Positions 1 to 10,269 of a stretch of DNA of 38,594 nt are shown here, piece after piece (position 1 is the first letter of the stretch; the number at the start of each line of letters is the position of its first letter). The notes under the pieces were generated by a model. That model did no database searches. It was not told the DNA's origin and worked only from the letters and a program-made list of their open reading frames with translations. Source of the stretch: Candidatus Amesbacteria bacterium (GTDB taxonomy: Bacteria > Patescibacteriota > Microgenomatia > CAZETR01 > Amesbacteraceae); NCBI GenBank assembly GCA_027331445.1, contig DAHWUD010000008.1, positions 1-38,594 of the forward strand, in the 5' to 3' direction. Made by a program: the position numbers and the translations under genes.

Positions 1-180
1 AAACATCGCCGCCGGTAAGGTATTTTTGTACGTGGACGGAGTATTGGTCGGCTCTGCTACTGACACCACCTCGACCGCGAGCAATAGTGATTCGATAACA
101 TTAGGCAACGACAACACATACGCCAATGGTTTATTGGGATCGCTGGATGATATCAAAATCTACAACTACGCCCGCACTCC
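1..180 (+). repeat. LamG module repeat, copy 1 (partner at 1381-1562)
   Basis: The first 60 bases are identical to 1381-1440 and the similarity continues with a few changes to about base 90, then again over the stretch encoding LDDIKIYNYART. The offset is 1380 bp, exactly 460 codons, so the repeat is in frame. It marks a recent duplication or gene conversion between two LamG modules of the same protein. Confidence 0.85.
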
Positions 181-2305
181 CTCCCAGCTCATCGCCGACA
201 TGAATGCCGGACACCCTGCCCCCGGCGGCTTAACTAAATCCTCAATCGTCCATCTCCCCTTCAATGAAGGTTACGGCACTACTCTCAATAATATTGGCAG
301 CGGCGGCTCCACTTACAACGCCACTGCCTCCGGCACCGTGTGGAACCCCAACGGCCAGACTGGCTTTGCCCTCCAATTCAATGGCATCTCTTCCTATGCT
401 GCCACTTCTCACTCCGCCATGGCCGCCAATGATAGTGTGACGTACAATTCCGCCTCCTGGGGCGGCTGGTTCTTTCCCACCGGTTCTGCCGTCTCCAAAA
501 CCCTGCTCATCAAGCCCAATGAATTCAGTCTGACTACCGACGCCAGCTCCAAGGCCAACTGCGCCATATATTCCGGCTCCTGGCAAACGGCCGCCGTTTC
601 CCTCTCCGCCCTCCCCCTCAACCAGTGGTCTCATGTCCTCTGCACTTACGGCGGAAATAACGTCAAAGTTTACGTCAACGGCGCCCTTTCCGGCATCCAA
701 CCCCAGACCGCCGCCCTTACCAGTTCTGCCGCCACCGGATTCAATATCGGTTGGAACAGCGCCGGCGGCAGTTACTTCTCCGGCCTGGCCAGAGGCATCA
801 AATTCTCCAATACCGCCCTCACCGCCGCCCAGGTCGCCGTAGATTACAACCAAAGCCAGACCCAAATTCTAAGTGCAGTTTCCACCGTTGGGGGTGTTGC
901 CAGCAACTCCGCCGCTGCTTCCTTCTGCGTCCCTGGCTCCACCGATCCCTGCTCATCCCCAGTCGGCTGGTGGAAGCTTGACGAAAATACCGGCACTACC
1001 GCCTACGACTCCTCCGGAAACGGGATTACTACCACCGGGAGTTCCGGACCACTTTCGTGGGTTCCCGGCAAGTTCGGAAGCGGAATGTATTTTGGTGCTA
1101 CTGCCTACCTACAGGTAGGCAATCAGAACCCTATCAATTTGGGTGCACCTACAGATTCGTATACAGTGATGGCCTGGGTAAAAACTTCTGCATCCAATCT
1201 TGGGAATAACCAGACGCTGATTTCCAAAGATCAGTCCTCCACATCTTACCCATATTGGCTTTTCGTGAATGGTTCAAAGTATGCAGACTTCTCCATCAAA
1301 GACACTTCCGGCGTAACTGCTGAAGTCACTGGTTCTACCCTGCTAAACGACGGTAAATGGCATCATCTGGCCGGGGTGAGAAACATCGCCGCCGGTAAGG
1401 TATTTTTGTACGTGGACGGAGTATTGGTCGGCTCTGCTACTGACACCACCTCGACCGTGAGCAATAATGACTTGCTATTATTCGGCAATATTTACCCTGC
1501 AGGCACCACCAGTTTATTTGGATCGCTGGATGATATCAAAATCTACAACTACGCCCGCACTGCACCTCAGGTTGCCTGGGACTACAACCACGGCGCTCCC
1601 CTCGCCCAATACGAGTTTGAAGAATGTACCGGCTCCACCCTGCACAACTCCGCCCTTAATTCCAATGGCACGGTTACGACCGGTATTGACGGCACCATCA
1701 CTCCCAACACCGGCCGCACTACCGGCAGCTGCACCACTGTAAATTCCGCCTCCATGTGGTACGGCGGCGCCTCCGGCAAATGGGGCGCTTCCCTAGCCTT
1801 TGATGGTTCGGGAGACTACGTAGCGACCGGCAACGTAGCTTTGGTTGCTCCCGCCGCCTCCACATATACCGGCCTCTCCTGGGGGGGCTGGTTCAAACCT
1901 TCTTCCACCCCTACCTCCAAAACCCTCATCGACAAAGATACCGAGTTTAAATTGACTACCGATGGAAGCAGCCTGCCCACCTGTTCCATCTATTATTCCT
2001 CCGCCTGGCACACCATTGCCGCCGGCCCGTCCGCTCTATCCTCTTCCTCCTGGTCCCACGTCCTGTGCACCTATGACGGCACTTTCGGCAAAATCTACGT
2101 CAATGGCGTCCTGGCCGGTTCCACTGCCAATTCCAACGCTATTACTTCTTCCTCCACCACCGCTCTCAATCTCGCCCGTGACCCTGCTCCCTCCGGTTAC
2201 TTCCCCGGCCAGATCGATGACGTCCGCATTTACAACTACGCTCTCACTTCCGCTCAGGCCCAGACCCTTTACAACAACGCCTCCGCCTTCCGTGTAGGCC
2301 AGTAA
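2..2305 (+). CDS. LamG-repeat surface protein, C-terminal part (5' end outside window)
   Basis: The frame is open from the first bases of the window, so the gene begins upstream; the TTG near base 26 is not a real start. What remains is the end of one LamG (concanavalin-like jelly roll) module and three complete ones, each closing with a strand of the type DDIKIYNYART. Between the second and third modules sits a linker with the paired-Cys signature CVPGSTDPC. The module order matches the last four modules of the giant protein encoded at 3010-10077, so the two are paralogs. LamG domains usually bind glycans or proteins; I infer a secreted adhesin or surface-layer role. There is no C-terminal anchor (no LPXTG, no membrane helix). 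The coding strand is very rich in Ser, Thr, Ala and Gly codons. Confidence 0.85.
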   Translation, partial: NIAAGKVFLYVDGVLVGSATDTTSTASNSDSITLGNDNTYANGLLGSLDDIKIYNYARTPSQLIADMNAGHPAPGGLTKSSIVHLPFNEGYGTTLNNIGSGGSTYNATASGTVWNPNGQTGFALQFNGISSYAATSHSAMAANDSVTYNSASWGGWFFPTGSAVSKTLLIKPNEFSLTTDASSKANCAIYSGSWQTAAVSLSALPLNQWSHVLCTYGGNNVKVYVNGALSGIQPQTAALTSSAATGFNIGWNSAGGSYFSGLARGIKFSNTALTAAQVAVDYNQSQTQILSAVSTVGGVASNSAAASFCVPGSTDPCSSPVGWWKLDENTGTTAYDSSGNGITTTGSSGPLSWVPGKFGSGMYFGATAYLQVGNQNPINLGAPTDSYTVMAWVKTSASNLGNNQTLISKDQSSTSYPYWLFVNGSKYADFSIKDTSGVTAEVTGSTLLNDGKWHHLAGVRNIAAGKVFLYVDGVLVGSATDTTSTVSNNDLLLFGNIYPAGTTSLFGSLDDIKIYNYARTAPQVAWDYNHGAPLAQYEFEECTGSTLHNSALNSNGTVTTGIDGTITPNTGRTTGSCTTVNSASMWYGGASGKWGASLAFDGSGDYVATGNVALVAPAASTYTGLSWGGWFKPSSTPTSKTLIDKDTEFKLTTDGSSLPTCSIYYSSAWHTIAAGPSALSSSSWSHVLCTYDGTFGKIYVNGVLAGSTANSNAITSSSTTALNLARDPAPSGYFPGQIDDVRIYNYALTSAQAQTLYNNASAFRVGQ
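1381..1562 (+). repeat. LamG module repeat, copy 2 (partner at 1-180)
   Basis: Second copy of the near-identical segment at the window start. The diverged middle (about 1470-1515) lies between two nearly identical flanks, which suits gene conversion better than simple drift. Confidence 0.85.
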
Positions 2306-2329
2306 TTTTGATCCATAATTACCTGCGGT

Positions 2330-2974
2330 ATGACAAACATAATTAAATCTATTTTTAACAGTAACAAACTTTATAAAAAGTTAATCGCGGTTTGCGCTGT
2401 ATTTCTGGCACTATTTTTGCCTATCGTCATACTGTCTTTGATTCACGCTACAAAAGCCAAAGCTGCCTGGTGGACCGGCGATAGCAGGGATTATGTGGCC
2501 ACCGCCAACACTACCCTTCTGGCTCCCGACTCCGCACCTTACTCCCAGCTCTCTTTTGACGCCTGGTTTAATCCTTCTTCCTCCCTCGTCACCAAAACCC
2601 TAATTCATAAAAATAACGAATTTAAATTAACCACCGACGATAGCGGCATTCCCTCGTGTTCCATCTATTATTCAGCCGCCTGGCATGTAATCGTTTCCGG
2701 TAGTTCAGCCCTGCCTTCATCCTCCTGGTTCCACGCCCTCTGCACGTATGACGGCGCAAACAGCCTCATTTACATCAATGGCACCCAGTCCGGTTACTCA
2801 ACCAATACCAATTCCGTCATTTCTCCATCCTCTACTCCCCCGAATATCGCCCGGAATCCCACCCCTTCCGGCCACTTTGCTGGCCAGATTGATGATCTCC
2901 GGATTTATAACTATACCCTCACCCCCGCCCAGGTAAAAACAGTCTTTAACAACGATTCCGCTGTCAGTTTTTAA
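2330..2974 (+). CDS. Mini LamG protein: signal peptide fused to one truncated LamG module
   Basis: The 214-residue product has a basic start, a hydrophobic core at about residues 20-40 and a signal-peptidase-I-like site (AKA before AWW). It enters directly into a LamG module at the strand RDYVATANT. Compared with the last module of the upstream gene, the first 60 or so residues of the jelly roll are missing. The rest (FKLTTD, CSIYYS, LCTYDG, GQIDDLRIYNY) matches that module closely and the C-terminus NNDSAVSF matches the giant downstream protein. I infer an internal-deletion derivative of a full-length paralog, secreted but perhaps unable to form a complete domain. A weak -10 (CATAAT, 2314-2319) lies 10 nt before the ATG; there is no Shine-Dalgarno site. 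Confidence 0.8.
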   Translation: MTNIIKSIFNSNKLYKKLIAVCAVFLALFLPIVILSLIHATKAKAAWWTGDSRDYVATANTTLLAPDSAPYSQLSFDAWFNPSSSLVTKTLIHKNNEFKLTTDDSGIPSCSIYYSAAWHVIVSGSSALPSSSWFHALCTYDGANSLIYINGTQSGYSTNTNSVISPSSTPPNIARNPTPSGHFAGQIDDLRIYNYTLTPAQVKTVFNNDSAVSF

Positions 2975-3009
2975 ATCAGTTTTTAAAATAGTTTTTTTGC
3001 TCTATTATT

Positions 3010-6000
3010 ATGCATAATATGCGCCGCAAATTTTCTTTCAAAGCCGGTAAATTTAAATTAAAAAAACGCCTCCGTCTGCTTTTTCTCTTTTTTCTTATTT
3101 CCGGCATATTTACCACAATCTTTTTGCTTCTTGCTCATCCCTCCCTAGCCGCCTGGTGGCCCGGCACTTCAGGAGGGTCTACTTGGACCCAAAGAAAACA
3201 GTTGACAGTCATTAATGATTCCGGTTCCGCCATTTCTTCCGGAACCACTATTGCCGTCTCCCTGGATACCCGGTCGTTATACCAGGCCGGTAAAATCCGC
3301 CCTGATTGCGCTGACCTGCGTATTGTCTACCAGCCTAATTCCACCACCTTTACTGAACTGGCAAGGGCCATAGTTACTCCCAACAATGTTTCCTGCTCTC
3401 AGTCCGGGGCCACCAAAGTCTATTTCCAGATTCAGTCCCAGTTGGCTAGCATGGCTTCCTCCAATCTCTATTATGCCTATTACTTCAATCCCCAGGCATC
3501 TTCTCCTACCAACACCCTTTCCGCTTTCAATGTCGGTAGTAGCCTCGCCACCTTTGTCTGCCCTTTTGACGGTACCACCACCTGTATTGCTTCCGGTTCC
3601 GGCACCCCCACCTCCCAGGCCGGAGCTATCCGCTACTCCGGCAGCAAATCGGCCTTGTATTTTGACGGTCAGACAAACGGCACCAGTGATGTCGTCACCG
3701 GCAACACCAACCTGCCCGCCGGCCAGCCCTTTACCGTGGAGTTTTGGATAAACCCCCGCACCTTCGCGTCAAACGATGGCGTCATCCGGCCTTTCACCTT
3801 CTCATCATTAAATTATATAGACATCTCTTCCAGCGGTGCTATAACATTCGCTGGACTTGGTTGTAGCACCAGTTACCCTTCTCCCACTATTTCCGCAAAC
3901 ACCTGGTCCCACATCGCCATCGTGTATACCAACAGCTACACCAACCTCTATGTTAATGGCCAGAAATACCCGTCAAGCCTTTGTACCTCTCCGCAAACAT
4001 TCACAAATTTCACTCTGGGGGCACAGCAGACAGGATATTTTTCCCTCAACGGTTACATTGATGAGTTCAGGGTTTCCACCATCGCCAGGTATTCGTCCAA
4101 TTTTACCCCTCCGGCCGCCCCATTTGTTCGCGATGCCTATACCAGCGTCCTATATCACCTGGATGAAAACGGCCAGGACCCCCGAAACCCCACTGTTGCC
4201 ATCGATGATTCCGGTAACGGCAACAACGGCACCATCACCGGAGCCAAATATGTGGCCGGGTTGGTCGGAGTCGACTCGTCCAACTCCGATACTGGCAGTG
4301 TCGATGGCAGCAACGCCTTTGCCGGGCACGAAGGGGTGGCCATTGAATCCCAGGCCGGAAACTACATCCCCAACCCTTCGTTTGAAGGCACTCCGTTTGA
4401 TAATGGCTGGGCTGTCAATAATTCCACCCTCTCGGCTACTCTGAATACTGCCTTTCCGTATTACAAATTCGGCAACCAAAGTGTCAAACTGGTAAACGGA
4501 TCCACCGCCACTCCCTCCTCATATCTTATTTCTGCCAATCCCGGCACCAGTGATGCCAATATCCTTTCCGCTTACGTTTATAATGGCGCTTCCGGGTCGT
4601 TGGGAAGCACTATAGATTCAACCGTGGCCAAGCTGGTTTTTGCCGGTCAGACGGCCACCCCCTCCGGCTACCTGAACATGGGCGGCGGCTGGTGGCGGAT
4701 GTACTACCGTGGCTTCCCCAACGGATACACCCAATATTCCACCGCCAACGCCCTTTCCGATCAGGGGTTATTCACCACTACCGCCAACAAATACCTCTCC
4801 CAGGGCTTCAAAGTCAGCCAGAGCGGCCAGGTCGATTACGTTGCTGTTGATTTAAAAGCTGTAGGAACAACCTTTTCTTCCAAATACGTCGGCCTGGAAA
4901 TCCAGACGGATAACGGCGGCGTACCCTCCGGCACCGCCGTCGCCAACGGCATATCCCCCAACTGTATAAACCCGTATAATTACAATGGGGCCGGATCGTA
5001 CAACCTTCATACGGGCGGTACCTCCTTCCAATTTACCACCCAGCCGTCACTTGCCGCCAATACCCAATATTATATAGTCCTGAAGCCGTACACCAATAAT
5101 ACATGTACCACCGAACAGTCTTCCCCGGACGCCACCAATTACTATACCTGGGGTTATGACAGCGCCGGTACTTATACCAACGGCGACCGCGCTACCATGG
5201 ATACCACCAACACCTGGGCTGCCCAATCCGGCCAGGACCACGTCTTTTACCTGGGCAACTACACCTCCGGTAACTACGGGGTAGAAGTGGAAGCCGGTAA
5301 GACGGTGTATGTCGATGGGGTACAGCTGGAAAACCGCTGGGGCTATGATACACCATGGCTTCCTTACAGATCCGACTACAGTTTTATGCTTAACTATCCC
5401 ACTACCTACATCGACGGCTCTCTGGGCTCCGGTTACAGCTGGACCGGCTCTCCCAACAATAGCTCCAGCTCCCGGGCTTCCAACGACTCCGGCGGATACA
5501 ATTACCTGACCTATAGCGGCGCCGGCGGCAACATCAACTCCGCCACCATGAGCGCTTCCCTTTGGTTTAAGCCGCTGGTCGACTACCGCAACACTGCAGA
5601 CCAAGATTTCCAGATAGCCTCCATGCTTTTTAGGGCTACCGATAACAGTTGCGAAGGAAACATTGATATTCAAGCCCATTATCCCACTGGCAGTCAGTTT
5701 GATTTTTGGAGCTTTGGAGGAAACAAATTTACTTCTTACACAGTAACCAGCAATTGGACAGGTCAATGGCATCATGCGGTGGTCACCTACAACAGTTCCG
5801 GCTACGTCACTTCTTACCTTGACGGTTCACAGGTGGGACAAACCACTGCCCTCCCTGTCGGTACAATCAACAATTTTTTTGTCGGCGGATCCCCAATAGG
5901 GGGTTGTGAACCGGGTACAGCCAATGCCGTCATTTCCGACTTCAGGCTTTACAGCGGGGAGTTGACTTCTCCCCAAGTTGCAGACATATATCACGCCGGC

Positions 6001-9000
6001 CTGGTCTCCCATTCCGAAAGCTATCCCGTAGACGCTTTCTCAGATAACAAAGGCCAGAATCCGGTCGCCATCTGGCACATGGATGAAGAGTATGGCAGCA
6101 CTGCCCACGATTCCGGTATTTTAGGCAACGACCTGACTTTAACCAATACCGCCTGGGCTACCGGCTCGGCTACTTTAAGCCAGCGGACCCAATATCTCAA
6201 TTTCAACGGCACTACCAGCCAAGCCACGACTGATCCGGGCAAAGTAACCAACTTCGATTTCGGCACCAATCCCTTCAGCATCGCCGGCTGGTTCAGGCAC
6301 CCCTCTACCGCTTCCGGCATCCAGACCATCCTCAGTAAATACAACGGCACTGCCGGCTACAAAGTCTGGATGGATTCGGGCGGCCACATCTGTTTCGGCA
6401 TTGACGATTCCGCCACCTGGGGACCCAAAGATTCCGCCTGTTCCGCCGCTACCTACATTGACAGTACCTGGCACCAGTTTGAGGCCGTCAGGGATACCGG
6501 GCTTTCCGTATACATTGACGGTACGCTGGTAGGTTCCAAATCCCCGCCGCTTTCTGCCTCAGGCTCCCTTAGCTCTTCCTCCGTGGTATATATCGGCTCG
6601 GACACCAATTCTTCCAACTGGTGGAACGGCAGCCTGGATGAGATCTACATCTATCCCTACGCCCGTTCGGCCAGCCAGGTCAAAACCGATTACGGTGGTC
6701 CTCAGACCGCCTCTGTCCTGGGTTCCCAGATCCCCGACCCTTTAGCCAATGGCCTGGTAGGCTATTGGAAAATGGATGAAGCCACCGGTTCGGCGACCCT
6801 CGATTCTTCAGGAAATAGCAATACCGGTACCTGGTATGGTTCCGGCACTGTGCACCAGACAGCCGGTAAATTCGGCAACGGAGGTAATTTTAACGGAGTG
6901 GATGATTATGTGTCGGTTGCAGATAATGATACTCTGGCTCAGACCAACCAGAAAGCCTTAACAATTTCCTATTGGATCAATCCGACCAATATCAATAACG
7001 GGGATGCCGTCATCAGCAAATGCAATAACGGAAGTATCTACGATTGTAGTTATGGATTAGATTTCCATGGCCCCAATCTCAGATTTACTCTAGGTCAATC
7101 AAACGGCACTATTAGCGCTCTGGAAACCAATTCGAGTCTGACCGCTACTACCGGTCAGTGGTATCATGTCGCTGCCGTTTACGATGGCTCAAAAATGTAT
7201 CTCTACCTAAATGGTAGCTTAAATAGTTCCGCCACAACCTCAATCACGGGTATTACCAATTCGTCCACCCTTCTTTACCTTGGTTCCGGCTACAACGGCA
7301 GTGTCCCTTACCGCTTTATGAATGGTAGGTTGGACGATGTCCGCATTTATAACCGCGCCCTTTCCCCTGCCGAAATCCGGCAGCTTTACAACTGGGCTCC
7401 GGGTCCGGTGGTTTATTATAAATTTGATGAAGGAACGGGAACCAGTACTAATGATTCCAGTGGTAATGGCAATACCGGTACCTTTGTGGGAAATATGCAA
7501 TGGAAAAGTGGGAAATATGGCGATAGTGTCTGGACAGCCGCAGATAACGATAATAGCTTTATTCGTATGTTAAAAAGTCCTCAACTCTCCGGTGCGTATA
7601 CTATTGACTATTGGATTAAATTTGATTCTGCTTTTCCTTGTTGTAGTTGGGATAACTCTTCAATTCAATCCGCGGTAAATCAAGGATTACAACTCACCCA
7701 CTATATGGGGACCGAATTTATTTTATATCATAATTATAACGGCGGATCTTATTTGGCAGATTGGAGTGGCCATGCCGCCATTGATGACAAACTCTGGCAC
7801 CACGTTGCCCTGACCTATAATGGCACCTCTACCGCGGAATTTTTCATTGACGGTAAAAGCCAAGGTACTAGATCTATTAATCCGCCGGTTTGGAACACCT
7901 CTCCAGGAACCAGTGTTCTTTTCCAATATGCAAATAACGCATCAGCTTCCGTAGACGATTATCGAATCTACAACTACGCCCGGACCCCCGCCCAGATAAT
8001 CCAGGACATGAATGGGGGCCATCCGGCCCCGGGATCACCTGTGGGATCAGCCATAGTCGGATATAATTTTAATGAAGCCACCGGTTCCACTCTCAATAAT
8101 ACCGGAAGCCTCGGCTCTACCGCTGCCGCTACCGCCTCGGCCACTACCGCCTGGAACCTCAACGGTAAGTTTGATTCCGCCCTGCAATACGACGGTACCT
8201 CCGCATATGCCTCCACTCCGAATCTGGCCCTTTTAGCTGGCAACGGCGTAAACTACACCCAGGCCTCCTGGGACGGCTGGTTTAACCCCACCGGTTCCGC
8301 CGCTTCCCGGACTCTGCTCATCAAACCCAACGAATTCAGTTTAACTACCGACGCCAACTCCAAAGCCAACTGCGCCGTCTATTCCTCCGGATCATGGCAA
8401 ACAGCCGCTGTCTCCGCCTCCGCCCTCCCGCTGGGTTCATGGTCGCATGTCTTGTGTACCTACGACAGCTCCAATATCAACGTTTACATAAATGGCGTTC
8501 TTTCAGGCACTACTGCCCAGACCGGTGCAATCACCAGTTCCAACACCACCGGCCTTAACCTGGGCTGGAACGGGGCCGGCAGCGGATACTTTTCCGGCCT
8601 CATGGACGATGTAAAAATCTACACTTTTCCCCTGACTTCTGACCAGGCTCAAATTGAATATAACCATGGCCTGTCCCAAGTCTTGGGATCCATATCCACC
8701 GTCGGGGGTATTGCCTCCAATTCCGCCTCCGCCGCCTTCTGTGTCCCCGGCTCCTCCGATCCCTGCTCCCCGCCGGTCGGAGAGTGGAATCTCAACGAAA
8801 ACACCGGCGCTGTTGCCAATGACACCAGCGGAAACGGCAATACCTTAAGCTTCATCACCGACGGCACTACCTTACCCAAATGGGTTACAGGAAAAACCGG
8901 ATCGGCCTTACAATTTGACGGCTCATCAAATTTTCTTAGGAAAAACACCAGTACCCTCATTACCGCATATCCTTTTACCTTAGAAGCTTGGATGAAAACC

Positions 9001-10077
9001 ACGGGTACCTCATTTAATTATCCCATCCTCGCTCTGGGTGATACAGCCGATCATAATATTAGATACATGATTTCCACTGATGGGTCTGGCCATTCAAGAA
9101 TCTTCGCTCCAGGTGTGGCTACAAGCGGTAATGCAATAATTGATGACGGCAAGTGGCATTTTTTAAGCCTGGTATTTACTAATGACACCAACCGGAGCAT
9201 GTATGTAGACGGCAAATTTGATCATTCTGACACTACCAATACCAGCTATAGTTCCAGTGTCAATAGCGTGTCCATCGGTGGGGGCCCGCCAAGTTTTACT
9301 GAATATTTTCCCGGAACTGTGGACAATGCTCAAATTTACAACTACGCCCGCACCCCCGCTCAGATTGACTGGGATTACAACCGTGGTGCCCCGGTGGCCC
9401 AATACGATTTTGATGAATGCTCTGGCTCGACAGTCCATAACAATGCCCTCAATTCCAACAACCAGGCAAATTCCACCTATGATGCCACTATTTATCCTGA
9501 TGCCAGCCAAACTACTGGCACCTGTGGCTCCGGAGTTACTACCCAAATGTGGAATAACGGCACCAATGGTAAATACGGCGCTTCCCTGGGCTTCGATGGC
9601 TCAGGAGATTACGTCGGCCTCTCTTCAGGTCCTGTTGCCACCAGTTCAGGGACCATCTCTTTTTGGATGTACCCGACCAATACTGCCAAAGCCGCCGAAA
9701 ATCCGGTATTCTCAAGTACAAACAAGTATATGAATTTTGAAAATGTGTCCGGAACGAATAACTGGGGTCTTAATTTTGCGGGTGGAAATTATTTTACCGG
9801 TACTGGAGTAATTTTCCCTAATCAATGGAATTTCGTAACTATTTCATGGGACGGTTCAAGCAATTGGATAAACATCTATGTTAATGCGGTAATCGTAATT
9901 AACCACGCCTATCTTAACACTCCCACCTCTAGCAATCTGACAAAAATCGGCACCCGGGACACTTTTGATAACCGCTACTTTCAAGGCCAAATCGACGAAT
10001 TCCGTGTTTACAACTATGCCCTAACTCCTGCCCAGGTTAAAGTTTTATATAACAATGATTCGGCGGTTTCATTCTAA
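3010..10077 (+). CDS. Giant secreted multi-LamG protein with DUF2341-like and CBM-like domains
   Basis: The 2355-residue protein opens with a basic stretch, a hydrophobic segment (about residues 22-40) and a cleavage site SLA before AWW. Then come a DUF2341-like domain (about 55-170), LamG 1 (180-367), a carbohydrate-binding-module-like domain (437-793) interrupted by another beta-rich domain, and seven more LamG modules (about 844-996, 1017-1230, 1247-1463, 1466-1667, 1681-1885, 1922-2124, 2126-2355). LamG openings read like VGYWKMDEATGS and closings like LDDVRIYNRALS. A linker with CVPGSSDPC precedes module 7. No C-terminal anchor is visible. The role is inferred: a surface adhesin or glycan-binding fibre. 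The ATG at 3019 is an alternative start that would sit 10 nt after a TATTAT -10 box at 3003-3008. Confidence 0.85.
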   Translation: MHNMRRKFSFKAGKFKLKKRLRLLFLFFLISGIFTTIFLLLAHPSLAAWWPGTSGGSTWTQRKQLTVINDSGSAISSGTTIAVSLDTRSLYQAGKIRPDCADLRIVYQPNSTTFTELARAIVTPNNVSCSQSGATKVYFQIQSQLASMASSNLYYAYYFNPQASSPTNTLSAFNVGSSLATFVCPFDGTTTCIASGSGTPTSQAGAIRYSGSKSALYFDGQTNGTSDVVTGNTNLPAGQPFTVEFWINPRTFASNDGVIRPFTFSSLNYIDISSSGAITFAGLGCSTSYPSPTISANTWSHIAIVYTNSYTNLYVNGQKYPSSLCTSPQTFTNFTLGAQQTGYFSLNGYIDEFRVSTIARYSSNFTPPAAPFVRDAYTSVLYHLDENGQDPRNPTVAIDDSGNGNNGTITGAKYVAGLVGVDSSNSDTGSVDGSNAFAGHEGVAIESQAGNYIPNPSFEGTPFDNGWAVNNSTLSATLNTAFPYYKFGNQSVKLVNGSTATPSSYLISANPGTSDANILSAYVYNGASGSLGSTIDSTVAKLVFAGQTATPSGYLNMGGGWWRMYYRGFPNGYTQYSTANALSDQGLFTTTANKYLSQGFKVSQSGQVDYVAVDLKAVGTTFSSKYVGLEIQTDNGGVPSGTAVANGISPNCINPYNYNGAGSYNLHTGGTSFQFTTQPSLAANTQYYIVLKPYTNNTCTTEQSSPDATNYYTWGYDSAGTYTNGDRATMDTTNTWAAQSGQDHVFYLGNYTSGNYGVEVEAGKTVYVDGVQLENRWGYDTPWLPYRSDYSFMLNYPTTYIDGSLGSGYSWTGSPNNSSSSRASNDSGGYNYLTYSGAGGNINSATMSASLWFKPLVDYRNTADQDFQIASMLFRATDNSCEGNIDIQAHYPTGSQFDFWSFGGNKFTSYTVTSNWTGQWHHAVVTYNSSGYVTSYLDGSQVGQTTALPVGTINNFFVGGSPIGGCEPGTANAVISDFRLYSGELTSPQVADIYHAGLVSHSESYPVDAFSDNKGQNPVAIWHMDEEYGSTAHDSGILGNDLTLTNTAWATGSATLSQRTQYLNFNGTTSQATTDPGKVTNFDFGTNPFSIAGWFRHPSTASGIQTILSKYNGTAGYKVWMDSGGHICFGIDDSATWGPKDSACSAATYIDSTWHQFEAVRDTGLSVYIDGTLVGSKSPPLSASGSLSSSSVVYIGSDTNSSNWWNGSLDEIYIYPYARSASQVKTDYGGPQTASVLGSQIPDPLANGLVGYWKMDEATGSATLDSSGNSNTGTWYGSGTVHQTAGKFGNGGNFNGVDDYVSVADNDTLAQTNQKALTISYWINPTNINNGDAVISKCNNGSIYDCSYGLDFHGPNLRFTLGQSNGTISALETNSSLTATTGQWYHVAAVYDGSKMYLYLNGSLNSSATTSITGITNSSTLLYLGSGYNGSVPYRFMNGRLDDVRIYNRALSPAEIRQLYNWAPGPVVYYKFDEGTGTSTNDSSGNGNTGTFVGNMQWKSGKYGDSVWTAADNDNSFIRMLKSPQLSGAYTIDYWIKFDSAFPCCSWDNSSIQSAVNQGLQLTHYMGTEFILYHNYNGGSYLADWSGHAAIDDKLWHHVALTYNGTSTAEFFIDGKSQGTRSINPPVWNTSPGTSVLFQYANNASASVDDYRIYNYARTPAQIIQDMNGGHPAPGSPVGSAIVGYNFNEATGSTLNNTGSLGSTAAATASATTAWNLNGKFDSALQYDGTSAYASTPNLALLAGNGVNYTQASWDGWFNPTGSAASRTLLIKPNEFSLTTDANSKANCAVYSSGSWQTAAVSASALPLGSWSHVLCTYDSSNINVYINGVLSGTTAQTGAITSSNTTGLNLGWNGAGSGYFSGLMDDVKIYTFPLTSDQAQIEYNHGLSQVLGSISTVGGIASNSASAAFCVPGSSDPCSPPVGEWNLNENTGAVANDTSGNGNTLSFITDGTTLPKWVTGKTGSALQFDGSSNFLRKNTSTLITAYPFTLEAWMKTTGTSFNYPILALGDTADHNIRYMISTDGSGHSRIFAPGVATSGNAIIDDGKWHFLSLVFTNDTNRSMYVDGKFDHSDTTNTSYSSSVNSVSIGGGPPSFTEYFPGTVDNAQIYNYARTPAQIDWDYNRGAPVAQYDFDECSGSTVHNNALNSNNQANSTYDATIYPDASQTTGTCGSGVTTQMWNNGTNGKYGASLGFDGSGDYVGLSSGPVATSSGTISFWMYPTNTAKAAENPVFSSTNKYMNFENVSGTNNWGLNFAGGNYFTGTGVIFPNQWNFVTISWDGSSNWINIYVNAVIVINHAYLNTPTSSNLTKIGTRDTFDNRYFQGQIDEFRVYNYALTPAQVKVLYNNDSAVSF

Positions 10078-10084
10078 ATTCCGA

Positions 10085-10141
10085 ATCACAAATTCCAAGA
10101 TACAAAATAATTTCCAATGACCAATAACCAATCACCAGCCC
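10085..10141. repeat. Intergenic heptamer array
   Basis: After the giant LamG gene the sequence has a 7-bp period for about eight units. The last four are clearest: CCAATGA, CCAATAA, CCAATCA, CCAGCCC. The unit length and copy number match arrays at 14967, 19065, 23346 and 31133. It contains no gene and no visible terminator hairpin. Confidence 0.7.
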
Positions 10142-10269
10142 CAAAATTTGACCTGGAAAACCGGACCTTAGCCTTTGCAAAATAAATCATAATTCTTTGT
10201 AAATGCCTTCCGAACTGAGGTGGACCCCTTTGTCAATACAGTAAACGGGCGAGAACGAGATCCAATTTT

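Noticed and set aside
242-865. Long minus-strand ORFs under the LamG genes (also 5047-5775).
   Set aside because: Their Gly/Val-rich sequences are mirror images of Ser/Ala/Thr codons and show no domains.
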